Under the pieces are notes generated by a model that was given only the letters and a program-made list of their open reading frames with translations, ran no database searches and was not told the origin of the DNA. This document shows, piece after piece, positions 12,565 to 24,400 of a stretch of DNA of 64,000 nucleotides. The stretch is from contig NC_020178.2 in the NCBI RefSeq assembly GCF_000224145.3, positions 196,638-260,637 on the forward strand. Reading direction: 5' to 3'. Source of the DNA: Ciona intestinalis (lineage: Eukaryota > Chordata > Ascidiacea > Phlebobranchia > Cionidae). Both the position numbers and the translations under genes were made by a program. Each line of letters opens with the position of its first letter. Within the stretch, counting starts at the first letter, position 1.

Positions 12565-12690
12565 AACAATAAGCGTGTTTTAACAACTGTTGTTTTACCG
12601 TTACTACCCGCCTTTCGCTTTTGCAAACTCTCTTGTTCTTCGTTACTGTGACCGCAGAGACGAAAGAAATTTCATTCTTGTAATATATTT
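12565..12690 (+). repeat. Repeat shared upstream of COLGALT and gene C
   Basis: AAGCGTGTTTTAACAACTGT, TTTACCGTTACTACCCG and the following TTCGCTTTTG part match 54705-54800 for about 100 bases. In both places it lies roughly 100-190 bases before a start codon. Confidence 0.7.
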
Positions 12691-12700
12691 TCTTTTTTTC

Positions 12701-12702
12701 AG
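12701..12702 (+). promoter_or_regulatory. 3' splice acceptor just upstream of COLGALT start
   Basis: A pyrimidine tract ending TTTTTTTCAG is followed 25 bases later by the start codon. It could accept a spliced leader in trans or a 5' UTR exon. Trans-splicing is established in Ciona; for this gene it is inferred. Confidence 0.45.
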
Positions 12703-15700
12703 AGCGTTTAGTATTAGCGCTTTTGGTATGGTCTTATTACGGTACAAAATTATCGTTCTCTTTTTAAGCTACAATGTAATACTTGCCAAAGAGTACAGCT
12801 CTTTTAAAGAGACAGAAGAAAAGTTAAAAAATGAGTATTTTGTACCTGTCGAAAATTGGAAGTATTCTGAAGGCGCTGGCTGGCGTGAACCGACTGTTTT
12901 TGTCCCGATTTTTGTCCGAAATAAGGCACACGCACTGCCCTATTTTTTAAAGTGTCTGTATGACCTTAATTATCCTAAAAAGAGACTCTCACTTTGGTAA
13001 GGATAGTTTTTGTATATTTGTTTTGGTTTTTAGTTCGCTAGTGTTTGTATAACGCTTTTGACACTTTGTTGTAACTCGACAGTGAGCATGAGGTGTATGA
13101 ATACACCATGTGTGTCTAGTGTATAAGAAGACACCTATGTTATAACTCGACAGTGAGCATGAGGTGTATGAATACACCATGTGTGTCTGGTGTATAAGAA
13201 GACACCCATGTTGTAACTCGACAGTGAGCATGAGGTGTATGAATACACCATGTGTGTCTGGTGTATAAGAAGACACCCATGTTGTAACTCAACAGTGAGC
13301 ATGAGGTGTATGAATACACCATGTGTGTCTGGTGTATAAGAAGACACCTATGTTATAACTCGACAGTGAGCATGAGCTTTTCTATCTTATTTTTTTAAAC
13401 AGGATAGTAACTGACCACAACAGTGACAACTCTTCACAAATTCTGGAAAAATGGACAAACACGGTAAAACACGAGTATCATGACTTGGTTTTTGAAAAAC
13501 CAGATACGGAATGGTAACTACAATACCTAATTTTATTTTATATGAAAAAATTTTCAGGTATATATATAGCAGAGTGGGAGAAGATGGGACACATTTAGCA
13601 CATAATATCCAAATATCCTGATCATGTTTTAAACAATTAACAACATTATATGGGAGTCGTGAGAATACAGTTTTATAAATCTTTAAATGTTCTTTGTTTA
13701 CTACTAAATGGCACAAGAAAATAGAGTGAAAAGGTGACCCATCGTCCCCCACCCTACTATATATATAAATATTTTCGTACAAATATTTTTAATTAGTATA
13801 TATGTATGCTAAAAAGGGTAATTTTTATTTGCCCGATTAAAACCTGCTGCATTAAATTAATCTGAATGAATAAATTTTATTCATCCTCGCTTGGCAGGGC
13901 AACAATAGTCGTTATAACATGGGTGTTCTGTTTTATACACCTCGTGCCCAGTGACAAGTTACCATATATGTAACTTTGTAGGTGATTTTTATATGGTTTA
14001 ATAGTTTAAACAACCCATCAGTGACCACTGGGTTGTAGCGATTGCCGTTAAGTGTCTTGCCCAAGGACACATACGCCCACAATAGTAACAGCACTAAGCC
14101 TTGAACCAATTACCTCTAGTTTAGAGGCAGGCGCGCTTACCACTGCGCCACAGCGCTGGACAAAATTTGTCTCTTTAATAATTTTTTTACTAGGTTCTAT
14201 AAAGAACAAAAAGGCAATTTACACTGGCCTGAAGAAAGACATATCAAAATGCTGCAACTAAGACAGCAGGCATTAGAAAAAGCCAGAAAAATGTGGTCTG
14301 ATTTTATACTGGTAATTTTGCTGTTAATTTTATGTAACTTACTTTATTCTCACGTGGCAGGAAAAGGACAGTCGTTATAACACAGGTGTTCTGTTTCATA
14401 CACCACATAATATCCTGATCGTGTTTTAAACAATCAACAACGGTCTATGTAAATCGTGAGGACACAGTTATATAATTCTTTGAATGTCCCTTGTTTACTA
14501 CCAAATGAGACAAAAAAATACAATGAGAAAGTGTCCCATTTTCCCCACCCTACTATATATATACATACACATATAGGCCTATATATATATTTTTTTTTTT
14601 TTTTTCAGTACTTAGACGCTGATAATATGTTAATAAATCCACATACGTTACAACATCTAATATCAAGGGATTTGACTATTGTAGCTCCAATGCTGACCAC
14701 GATAGCAAGTTACGCTAATTTCTGGGCAGACCAAGATGAAAATGTAAGTATTTTTTGCGTTTAGAAGTATTCATACACCTCATGCTCACTGTCGAGTTAT
14801 AACTAGGGTGTCTTCTTATACACCAGACACACATGTTGTATTCATACACCTCATGCTCACTGTTGAGTTATAACACGGGTGTCTTCTTATACACCAGACA
14901 CACATGGTGTATTCATACACCTCATGCTCACTGTTGAGTTATAACACGGGTGTCTTCTTATACACCAGACACACAAATTTATCCATACACCTCATGCTCA
15001 CTGTCAAGTAAAAAATAACTCCTATTATTTCTTACACATAAAAAAAATTACATAATTAAAAAAAATTTTTTAGGGCTACTATAAAAGAGCTGACAACTAC
15101 TTTGAAATTCGTAATCGAGAAACTGTAGGTGTTTTCGAGGTGCCGATGGTACATTCTACATTCTTAGTCAATTTAGTGGCAAGAAAATCACGTAAATTGC
15201 GGTTTTGGCCGTTACACGAAGACTACTATCTTTTGGTAGATGATATAATAGTGTTTTCGATTCATGCTAAATTAGCAGGTAAAATTATTGTTTTTCTTTT
15301 TTTTTTTAGAAATTTTGGGTGTTTTTATATATTTTGGGACTGGATGTACACCTCATGCTCACTGTCGAGTTATAACATAAGTGTATTCTTATACACCAGA
15401 CACACATGTTGTATTTATACACCCATATAAAATGTTGTATTTTTTCAGATATACCATTATATATCGACAACACACATATATATGGGTGTATGCCAATACC
15501 ATTAAAACACGATCAATCGCTAAGAGAAGAAGTTGAAACATTCACCCATTTTATAATGGAAATTATGAGTAAGTTTTTTTCAAATTTTTTTTATTAACAA
15601 TTTGTATTTTAAAATAATTTCAGACAATTTCTTATAAAAAATTTTGTGTTTTTTTATAATTACTGTTTTTTATTTTATTTTGTTTATGTTAAATGCTCGC

Positions 15701-18700
15701 TGTTAAGTTTACCTATTTGTGTCTTCTTATACACCAGACACACATGGTGTATTCATACACCTCATGCTCACTGTTGAGTTATAGCATGGGTGTCTTCTTA
15801 TACACCAGACACACATAGTGTATTCATACACCTCATGCTCACTGTTGAGTTATAACATGGGTGTCTTCTTATACACCAGACACATATGGTGTATTCATAC
15901 ACCTCATGCTCACTGTTGAGTTATAGCATGGGTGTCTTCTTATACACCAGACACACATAGTGTATTCATACACCTCATGCTCACTGTTGAGTTATAACAT
16001 GGGTGTCTTCTTATACACCAGACACACATGGTGTATTCATACACCTCATGCTCACTGTTGAGTTATAACATGGGTGTCTTCTTATACACCAGACACACAT
16101 AGTGTATTCATACACCTCATGCTCACTGTTGAGTTATAACATGGGTGTCTTCTTATACACCAGACACACATGGTGTATTCATACACCTCATGCTCACTGT
16201 TGAGTTATAACATGGGTGTCTTCTTATACACCAGACACACATAGTGTATTCATACACCTCATGCTCACTGTAAAAATTAAAAAAAAAATTTAATGGCAAC
16301 ACTGTGGAGTAAATTAAAAGCGCAACACTGCAATATACTATTTCTATTTTACAGCTGAGCCACCTGTTGGAATAGGAATTGAAATTCAACCAGTGGATTA
16401 TTTAAAACCAGTGTTTCACAATACAAGTTTGGGATTTGATAAGGTAATGAATGAATGAAACTTATTTATCCTCGCATAGAGGGAAAACGACAGTCGTTAT
16501 AACACGGGTGTTCTGTTTCATACACCTTGTGCCCGCTTATATGTTACCTCGTATGTAACTTTGCGGGTGATTATTTTCTGGTTGAATGACTGTAACTTAT
16601 TTATCCTCGCATGGCTGGTAAACGTCAGTCGTTATAGCACAGGTGTTCTGTTTCATACACCTTGTGCCCGCTTATATGTTACCTCGTATGTAACTTTGCG
16701 GGTGATTATTTTCTGGTTGAATGACTGTAACTTATTTATCCTTGCATGGCTGGTAAACGTCAGTCGTTATAGCACGGGTGTTCTGTTTCATACCCCTCGT
16801 GCCCGCTTATTTGTTACAACGTATGCAACTTTGCGGGTGATTATTTATTTATTTTCTGGTTGAATGAATGTAACTTATTTATCCTTGCATGGCTGGTAAA
16901 CGACAGTCGTTATAGCACGGGTGTTCTGTTTCATACCCCTCGTGCCCGCTTATATGTTACCTCGTATGTAACTTTGTGGGTGATTGTTTTTGTCTTGTAA
17001 TTATAACATTAATAGTGGGTTTTAACAACTGTCGTTTTGCTACTAATTTCCTTCGTTTTGTTGTTTATAATTATTATGATCTTCACTACTGTTTTCAAAT
17101 AATAAATTCATTTTTTTTGTGTTATTTGTTAAACACCTTTCAAACAAAATTTAGACTTTCTTTAAAAAAATTATCATTAAAAAAATATTAGGTTTTATTT
17201 TTTTAGAAAAACAAACTTTTTTTAGATTTTTATGATCAATTTGGAAAGAAGGGAAGACAGATACTACAGAATGTCTAAAGCTCTTGAATTGCAAGGAATT
17301 GAGTTTACACACTTTAAAGCTGTGGACAGCAAGTAAATTTTTTTATTTAATTTTTTTTTTGCATAAATTACCGTTTCGTAAATTTTAGGGTTTGTGGCCC
17401 TTTTAGAGACACTTAACACTCATGGCCCCCTGTTTCGTTAATAAATAAGCATTGCTCCAACCCAGTGGTCACTAAGCACCCTGGGTGTTGGGGTAATGGG
17501 CCAACTCTGACCTAAATCTCAGGTCCCATGGCATGACTCACTGTAGGACCTCACCCGTATAGAATAGAACGTGCATATACAATGTTGGGGTAATGGAACA
17601 ACTCTGGTCTAAATCTCAGGTCCCATAGCATGCCACGCTGTAGGACCTCACCCGTATAGAACTCCTATAAAAAAGTTAATTTAATACAATATACTTTTGG
17701 TTTACTACAGTAATAAAATATAGTGGTCACTAATAGGGCACGAGGTGTATGAAACAAAACACCCGTGTTATAACAACTATCATTACCCTACCACAACCAC
17801 AAGTATAAACAAGTTACATTCATTCATTCATTTATTCATACAGGACTTTAAACACAACGTATTTGAAACACATGGGAATCGACATGTTGCCTGGTTATGT
17901 AGATCCTTATAGAGAACGAACTTTAACTCGTGGGGAAATTGGCTGTTTTCTGTCTCACTACTTTATTTGGCAAGAGGTACGTTTGGTTTCTTGACAGTGA
18001 GCATGAGGTGTATGAATACACCATGTGTGTCTGGTGTATAATAAGACACCCATGTTATAACTCAACAGTAAGCATGAGTTGTATGAATACACCATGTGTG
18101 TCTGGTGTATAAGACGACACCCATGTTATAACTTAACAGTGAGCATGAGTATTAATAGGGTGGAGTAAGATAGTTCATGTTTTCGTTCAATTTTCTCGTC
18201 CCATTTAGTAATAAACAAAGAATAACTTCTAAAAAAGCAATTTTTTTTTACAGGTGGTTAAAAATAAATTGGACCAAGTTATTGTTTTTGAGGATGATTT
18301 AAGATTTGAGATTTCTTTTAATAGAAGATTGAAAAATGTAATGCAAGAAATTGAAGATGCTAAATTGGAATGGGATTTAATGTAACTTTATTTGTAAATT
18401 TTTTATGTTTAATTTACTATGAAAAATGGTATTAATTTTTTTTTAAATTAATAATTTTTTAAGTATAACTTGACAGTGAGCATGAGGTGTATGAATAAAA
18501 AAACACCCATGTTATAACTCGACAGTGAGCATGAGGTGTATGAATACACCATATGTATCTAAAACTTAAAAAAACACTCATGTTATATAAACACTAAAAA
18601 AACTACCAATACCACATATATATTAACATACAACAAGAAAATCTTTTTAGATATATCGGCCGAAAACGAATGCAGATAAAAGAACCAGAAAAATCTGTTC

Positions 18701-19810
18701 CAGACTGCCCCCTTTTAGTTGAGGCAGACTATTCATACTGGACACTTGCATACATTTTGTCCAATTCTGGTGCTCAAAAACTACTTGCTGGCAAGCCCCT
18801 ACATAGAATGGTGCCAGTCGATGAATATCTGCCCATTATGTTCAACAAACACCCAATGTAAGTATGTAGTTTTATAATATAATATAGTAAGGTGGGGGTA
18901 GATGGGACATCTTTTTTTCCATTTTCCCGTTTGGTAGTAAACAAAGGATTTTAAAACCGTATCCTCACGACTCCTATACACCGTTGTTAATTGTTTAGAA
19001 CGCGATCAGGATATTTGGATATTATGTGCTAAAGGTGTTCCGTCTTCTCCCACCCTACTGTAAATAGGGTATATTTATATAAGAGTATTTGATAGCAAAC
19101 AAAGAATATTTACAGAATTATATAACCGTATCCTCACGACTCTAAAAGAGCGTTGTTAGTTGTTAAAAACATAAAACATAGAATTTATGTTCTAACGGGA
19201 TCTTACCCCACAGTACTTTATAGGATATCAGTGTATATTTGACTATAGTTAAATATACTTTTCGAGCAATACATATAGCTAAGTTATAATTTTACTAAAA
19301 ATTTTAGATATTTTGCTCATTTTCCAAGTAATTGTTTAATTTGCTACAATATTTTAAAAAAAATTTTGTTTTCAATTTTTTTTATTTAATTTTCATTTTA
19401 GAGAAAAATATATGACGCCTTTTGAGAAAAGAGATCTAAAAGCATTTTCAGTGAATCCTTTATTGATATACCCAACTCATTACACAGGTATCGGTATATA
19501 TGTCTGGCGTAGTGGTTAGCGCGCCTGCCTCTAACCCAGAGGTAATAGGTTCAAGGCTCGTCGCTGCTACCTTTGTGTAAAAAAAGTAATAATATTCACT
19601 TTCAAAAGTAACATACATGTAACACGTAAGCGGGCACAAGGTGTATGAAACAAAACACCGGTATTATAACGACTGTCATTGCACTGCCATGTGAGGATAA
19701 ACAAGTTACATTCATTCAATCATATTTTTTCAGGTCAAATTAACTACTTTAGTGACACAGAAACGTCTTCAATTTGGGAAGATGTCCATGCTAGCAAAGA
19801 AGAATTATAA
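12703..19810 (+). CDS. COLGALT: Procollagen galactosyltransferase (GT25 family), complete
   Basis: ER enzyme that adds galactose to hydroxylysine of collagens and collagen-like proteins. Coding exons: 12728-12996, 13403-13513, 14194-14311, 14609-14743, 15074-15278, 15449-15568, 16355-16443, 17226-17332, 17844-17976, 18254-18381, 18651-18857, 19402-19487, 19734-19810. All phases agree and the total is 1785 nt, 594 residues; human COLGALT1 is about 620. Family marks: YPKKRLSLW followed by TDHNSDN, the DxD-type YLDADNM, VNLEFD-like [32 protein letters not shown] and PVDEYLP. The start chosen is 12728, giving the signal peptide [20 protein letters not shown]. It lies 25 bases after a strong 3' splice site at 12701-12702 with no obvious upstream exon, as expected for trans-splicing. 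The C-terminus KEEL resembles the RDEL/KDEL retention signal. COLGALT1 versus COLGALT2 orthology cannot be decided. Confidence 0.93.
13072..13378 (+). repeat. 71-bp satellite, about 4.3 units
   Basis: Clean copy for reading the unit: GACAGTGAGCATGAGGTGTA to the next GACAGTGAGC is 71 bases. First intron of COLGALT. Confidence 0.9.
13561..13765. mobile_element. MITE, palindromic family
   Basis: TATATATAGCAGAGTGGGAG to TCCCCCACCCTACTATATAT. The flanking TATA runs hint at a TA target. Confidence 0.82.
13865..14160 (-). mobile_element. tRNA-headed SINE, reverse, near full length
   Basis: Reverse tRNA-like head at about 14090-14158 (AACCAATTACCTCTAGTTTA, GCGCTTACCACTGCGCCACA), then middle, then tail. 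Lies in a COLGALT intron. Confidence 0.8.
14400..14562. mobile_element. MITE, 5' shortened
   Basis: Starts inside the element (CATAATATCCTGATCGTGTT), fused to a SINE tail. Confidence 0.75.
14768..15012 (-). repeat. 71-bp satellite, about 3.5 units, reverse
   Basis: Reverse units in the COLGALT intron 14744-15073. Confidence 0.88.
15347..15430 (-). repeat. 71-bp satellite, about one unit, reverse
   Basis: Ends just before the acceptor of the exon at 15449. Confidence 0.7.
15695..16272 (-). repeat. 71-bp satellite, about eight units, reverse
   Basis: Long array in the COLGALT intron 15569-16354. Units alternate ACACATGG and ACACATAG, suggesting a two-unit higher-order repeat. Confidence 0.9.
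16445..16985 (-). repeat. Four tandem reverse SINE 3' regions
   Basis: Units of roughly 130-150 bases each with GTCAGTCGTTATAGCAC and TTTCATACACCTTGTGCCC. They form a local tandem array rather than independent insertions. Confidence 0.8.
17992..18150 (+). repeat. 71-bp satellite, about 2.2 units
   Basis: Starts 15 bases after the donor at 17977. Confidence 0.85.
18468..18560 (+). repeat. 71-bp satellite, degenerate
   Basis: Two shortened units in the COLGALT intron 18382-18650. Confidence 0.7.
18882..19218. mobile_element. Two adjacent MITEs
   Basis: First copy 18882-19065 of the CACCCTAC subtype, second 19065-19218 of the CCCCACAGTACT subtype, back to back in a COLGALT intron. Confidence 0.78.
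19502..19725 (+). mobile_element. tRNA-headed SINE, internally deleted
   Basis: Head GGCGTAGTGGTTAGCGCGCC and B-box-like GGTTCAAGGCTC, then directly the 3' region and an ATTC-type tail that ends at the acceptor of the last COLGALT exon. Confidence 0.75.
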
Positions 19811-21429
19811 ATACCTGTATTCAATTCAGTATTGCAGTTAATCATATGCAGTAAAATCATGACATTTTCAAGGCATGTTTTTCATACCCGCTTTTTTAAT
19901 AACCCTTAGACAAATAATTGATTTATTGTTCTTGTATTAACTAGTTGTATATATAATGTGTTAGAAAGATATATATATATTTTGACTGTCGTTGTCATTT
20001 AGGCGAAATATTTATATTTTATTGTTAAATTGGTTGGACTGGATTTTTGTCTGTTACGTTTTCGTAGCACCAGATCCTTACTCTATTTCTTTACAAGAAT
20101 CGTTCAACTCTATGAACACCAGATCAGGGTCGAATTCGCGAAATTTATGATAGTTAAAATATTTTGTGCTCGCGGTATCCATCTTACTACACAATACTAT
20201 ACGTTTAAATGGCAAAAACGTAGAGAATTTTAGCAGCTGACCAGCGTGCATGCGGTGTAAGACCTTGCAGTTTGCGAGGATAGTAAACGAAGCAGAAATC
20301 ATGTAATTTAATGAACAAAGCGAAAGAAATCGACAGCAAAACACAGTTGTTAGAAAACGTTGGTTAAAAGACGCTATCAATAAAAGGTGTTAGAAAAAGC
20401 GTTGGTTAAAAGTCTGGTTAATAAGCTTATTATTTCAACCAAGTAGAGACGGAAATCAACAGCAAGGTGTGAGAAAAAGCGTCAGTCAAAGAACGTGGCT
20501 GTTAAACTTAAAAAGGCCGAACGTCCAGTACAGAAGTTATTGCGTATTAAAAGACCCCCACAAACTGGAATCGACTGACAACTAAATTTTTAAAACGTTT
20601 GTTTTAGATTAGACCAGCCTATTCTGCTATGTACCAGAGAATTCTTCACGAGTGCCAGTTCAAAAACTGTGTTGCTTTTCAAATTTTATGTCTATGGTGT
20701 GCTGTACTATAGGAATAATGTGCCTTTAAGACTATTTGGGTTTATATATATATTGTAACTTTTAAAAGTCGTTTTGGAAGCTAAAACTGCTATATTTTGG
20801 TTGAAAAATTCTTGCCAAAAATTTGGATTGTTATTTTTTTTATTTCATGATTATTTACACAGGTTAATCATAATAATAACACAAAGTAATAGATTAATAC
20901 AGAATATGTGTGTCCATAATTTATGAACTATAAAAGTTTTACGAGTATTTATCTTTAAAAGTTTTGTAAAAATCAGTAAAAAATTAAAGCGTGTATAAAT
21001 ACAGCACAATAATACACACATATGTGTTTACATGTAACTTGCTTTATCCTCATGTGGCCGGAAAACGACAGCCGTTATAACACGATGTTCTGTTTCATAC
21101 ACCTCATGCTAGCTTACGAGTTACTATTTATGTAACTTTGTGGGTGCTTCTAGTTTCGGTATTGTTCATAATTTGGAAAACCCATTAGTGACCACTGGGT
21201 TGGAGCAATTGCTGAGCAAAGTTACTTGCGTTATGACACATATACGCCCACAACGGTAGCAAACACTTGTTATACTTCACAAAAAAACAGAACACAATTG
21301 TTATGTGTAAAACATACTGCAAAATGTTACAAATCCAGCCAATAACATGAACTTTGTACACATTATATACCTAAACGCGATTAAAAGCTGCTATAAACAC
21401 TGCGTAGCAATACAGAGATCCTGCTATAG
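19811..21429. other. Intergenic, convergent 3' ends of COLGALT and gene A
   Basis: Holds both 3' UTRs, a MITE fragment near 20100-20202, a reverse SINE at 21035-21265 and a roughly 150-bp dispersed repeat (20000-20145) that recurs inverted at 50190-50340. No gene seen. Confidence 0.55.
20000..20145 (-). repeat. Dispersed repeat, also inverted at 50190-50340
   Basis: Contains AAATTGGTTGGACTGGATTT and GTTACGTTTTCGTAGCA; the complement occurs at 50190-50340 in the gene B intron before the last exon. Confidence 0.75.
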
Positions 21430-24400
21430 TTAGTTAGCTTCCATGGTTTGGTTCACCCATGCCATAAACAAAGGCAGCTTGGTAAAAATTCCAGGCCTGA
21501 AACGGTTTACTCCATTTACCATGGTCTTCTTCCCACACCCATATCCCCAGCTTACTATACCCATTTGAATCCAACAGCTTTTTCTTGTGTTCTCATCATA
21601 TAACTATAACATGGGATAACTGGATTAGCAAATGTAACCTATTTATTCTCGCATTTTGGGGTAATGATAGTTGTTATAACACCGGTGTTCTGTTTCATAC
21701 ACCTTATGCCCGCTTACGAGTAACCACATATGTAATTTAGACATTATGATTTCTTTAATTTTTTTTGCGTTTCTTCGACAGTTTAGACAACCTATTAGGG
21801 ACAATTATGTTGGAAATGTTCGTTTAGTGACCTATACACCAACAATGGTAGCAGCGACAAGCCTTGAACCTGTAACCTCTGGGTTGGAGGAAAACACGCT
21901 AGCCATTGTGTTACAGGTTCTCTCTTGCCTAAATCCAAACATCTATAGACTGCCTTGCCGTAAAACTTCACCAATACAGAATAGAATGTAAAAAATATTA
22001 AATATGAATATATGAATAAATAAATCTAACTTGCTTTATCCTCGCGTGGCCGAAAAATGATAGACATTATAACATGGGTGTTATGTTTTATACACCTTGT
22101 GCCTGCTTACGATGTTTATATTACCTCTCTTATTAAAGGTCCACCACTGTCTCCTTTGCATGCATCTGTACCAACTGTATCATTTGCACTTGGCGCACAA
22201 ACCATTCGTTGTGTGAGGTCGGTCCCCCATTGATTAGTAAAGTCTCGACACCTTAAAAGCAAAAATGTTAAAACAAATTTTTTACGACAGTCGTTATAAC
22301 ACTGGTGTTTTGTTTCATACACCTCGTGCCCGATTACAAGTTACCTTGTATGCAACTTTGTGGGTGTTTTATTCTGTATTACTTTACACAACATTAGTGA
22401 CAACTGGGTTAAAGCAATAGTTTAGTTTCTTGACCAAGGACAGCTGTTTAGTTTCTTGACCAAGGACATATACACCCACAATGGTAGCAGCAACGAGCCT
22501 TGAACCTTTAACTCTTGGCAGTGTTGGCACAGTTTAAAATGATAGAGTATATATCAACTATACATTTTAACTCACAAACGTGCACGAGGTGTCCAAACAA
22601 GTGGTTGCCCCGCCATTGAAAAGATAAATAGGTTACATTTATTCATTGAAAATATAAAAAAAACGTTTACGTTGCATGTGGCATAAGCTTAAGAACTCCT
22701 TGCTTTAAAGTCGCAGAAGCATTCAATTTTAGGTCATTGTGAGATCTCTCATTTTCATGCCCAAAACCGGTTACGACTGCAATATTCTGGTTGTTTGACA
22801 CATCCAAAACTGCTGCGGCTGAAAATCGTAACAAGTTTAATTCTTTGCTGTGTAAAACCCAAAACTCAAGGGCAAAATTTAGTTCTTACAACCTAAAAAA
22901 TGTTAAATTCAAAACAACAAAAAATTATATTGACAGTTTGAATAAAACATGGTTGTACAATAGTCTGCATGACTTTGCCTAAGGATACAGGGTACAAGGC
23001 TCAACCCTGCTACTATTTCTGTAAATGTGTCCTTGGTCAAGAAATTCAACGGCAATTGCTTCAACACAGCAATCCCTTTTGATTTGTCCAAATTCTCCCT
23101 TAGTGGCTGTCCCTTTAAATTTTCAGCCATATGTATATACAAAATAAAAATCTCAAAATGATAATCACCCACGCAGTTATATTCGTGTTAACTTGTAAGC
23201 AGACAGGAGGTGTATGAAACAGAACACCCGTGTTATAACAAATTTCCAAAGCAGGTACATTCATTAAGATAGTACATATATGTAGAACAAGTTAGTTACA
23301 CATACTTTCAATGTCACAGATTTGCTTTTGATTTGAATTGGCTGGAATTCTTCCTTTCGTTCTCAAATAACTGTTCAAGCAATTGTTTGGCATGCAAGGT
23401 AAACATACAGGTCTGATGTAATCTGTGAAATTGACCCAACCAAATGTGTTGGGAACATTTATCCAACTTGTCTTTGTGGGGTCTAGTTTTACTTGCTGGC
23501 CAAGTTTAACCTGGAGAAATAATAGTGTTTAGATAACTTTGTGAGCAAGAGGTGTAGGAATACACCATGTGTGTCTGGTGTATAAGAAGACACCCATGTT
23601 ATAACTTGACAGTGAGCATGAGGTGTATGAATACACCATGTTTGTCTTGTGTATATGAAGACACCCATGTTATAACTTGACAGTGAGCATGAGGTGTAGG
23701 AATACAACGTGTTTGTCTGGTGTATAAGAGGACACCCATGTTATAACTCAATAGTGAGCATGAGGTGTATGTTCTTAATATTACCAGAGCAATATCATTG
23801 TCTAGGGATATATCATCAAAATCTGGATGATATATTATTTTTTCTGTATTGTACACCACCATGGTAGGATCCAGTCTGTTTCGATAATGACTGCGTGTAA
23901 TCGGGCGATTGTATAAACCTGTATAAATAAAAACAATATTTAGTATCGTTTCTGAAACTTTTGTATGACACAAGTGGTTAGCCACTTGCATTGTAAGCAT
24001 ACGGTACTAGGTTCAATGCTCAATGCTGCTACCATTGTGGGTGCATGTATTCTTGGGCAAAACAACANNNNNNNNNNNNNNNNNNNNNNNNNNNNNNNNN
24101 NNNNNNNNNNNNNNNNNNNNNNNNNNNNNNNNNNNNNNNNNNNNNNNNNNNNNNNNNNNNNNNNNNNNNNNNNNNNNNNNNNNNNNNNNNNNGTATCGTT
24201 TCTGAAACTTTTGTATGACACAAGTGGTTAGCCACTTGCATTGTAAGCATACGGTACTAGGTTCAATGCTCAATGCTGCTACCATTGTGGGTGCATGTAT
24301 TCTTGGGCAAAACAACATCAATTGTTTCAACCCAGTAGTCACTAATGAGTTGTTTAAGTTGTCAAACAAACAAAAAAACAAAATTGTACATGTATAACTC

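Larger units (their letters stand above)
10928..12702. other. Intergenic, CUB/Ly6/VWA gene to COLGALT
   Basis: Holds a 3' UTR, a reverse SINE (11120-11470) and a MITE (11688-11853). The last 130 bases hold a repeat (from about 12565) shared with the region upstream of gene C. No coding signal seen in 11860-12560. Confidence 0.6.

Noticed and set aside
12590..12727. COLGALT start at 12590, adding 46 residues
   Set aside because: The stretch overlaps the repeat shared with 54705 and crosses a strong 3' splice site; the start at 12728 gives a clean signal peptide.
13135..13347. Open frames reading [10 protein letters not shown] and similar
   Set aside because: These recur in every 71-bp satellite array on either strand. 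They are open because the unit has few stops, not because of a gene.
13072..13378. CRISPR-like array
   Set aside because: The 71-bp units are tandem without unique spacers, and the DNA is animal.
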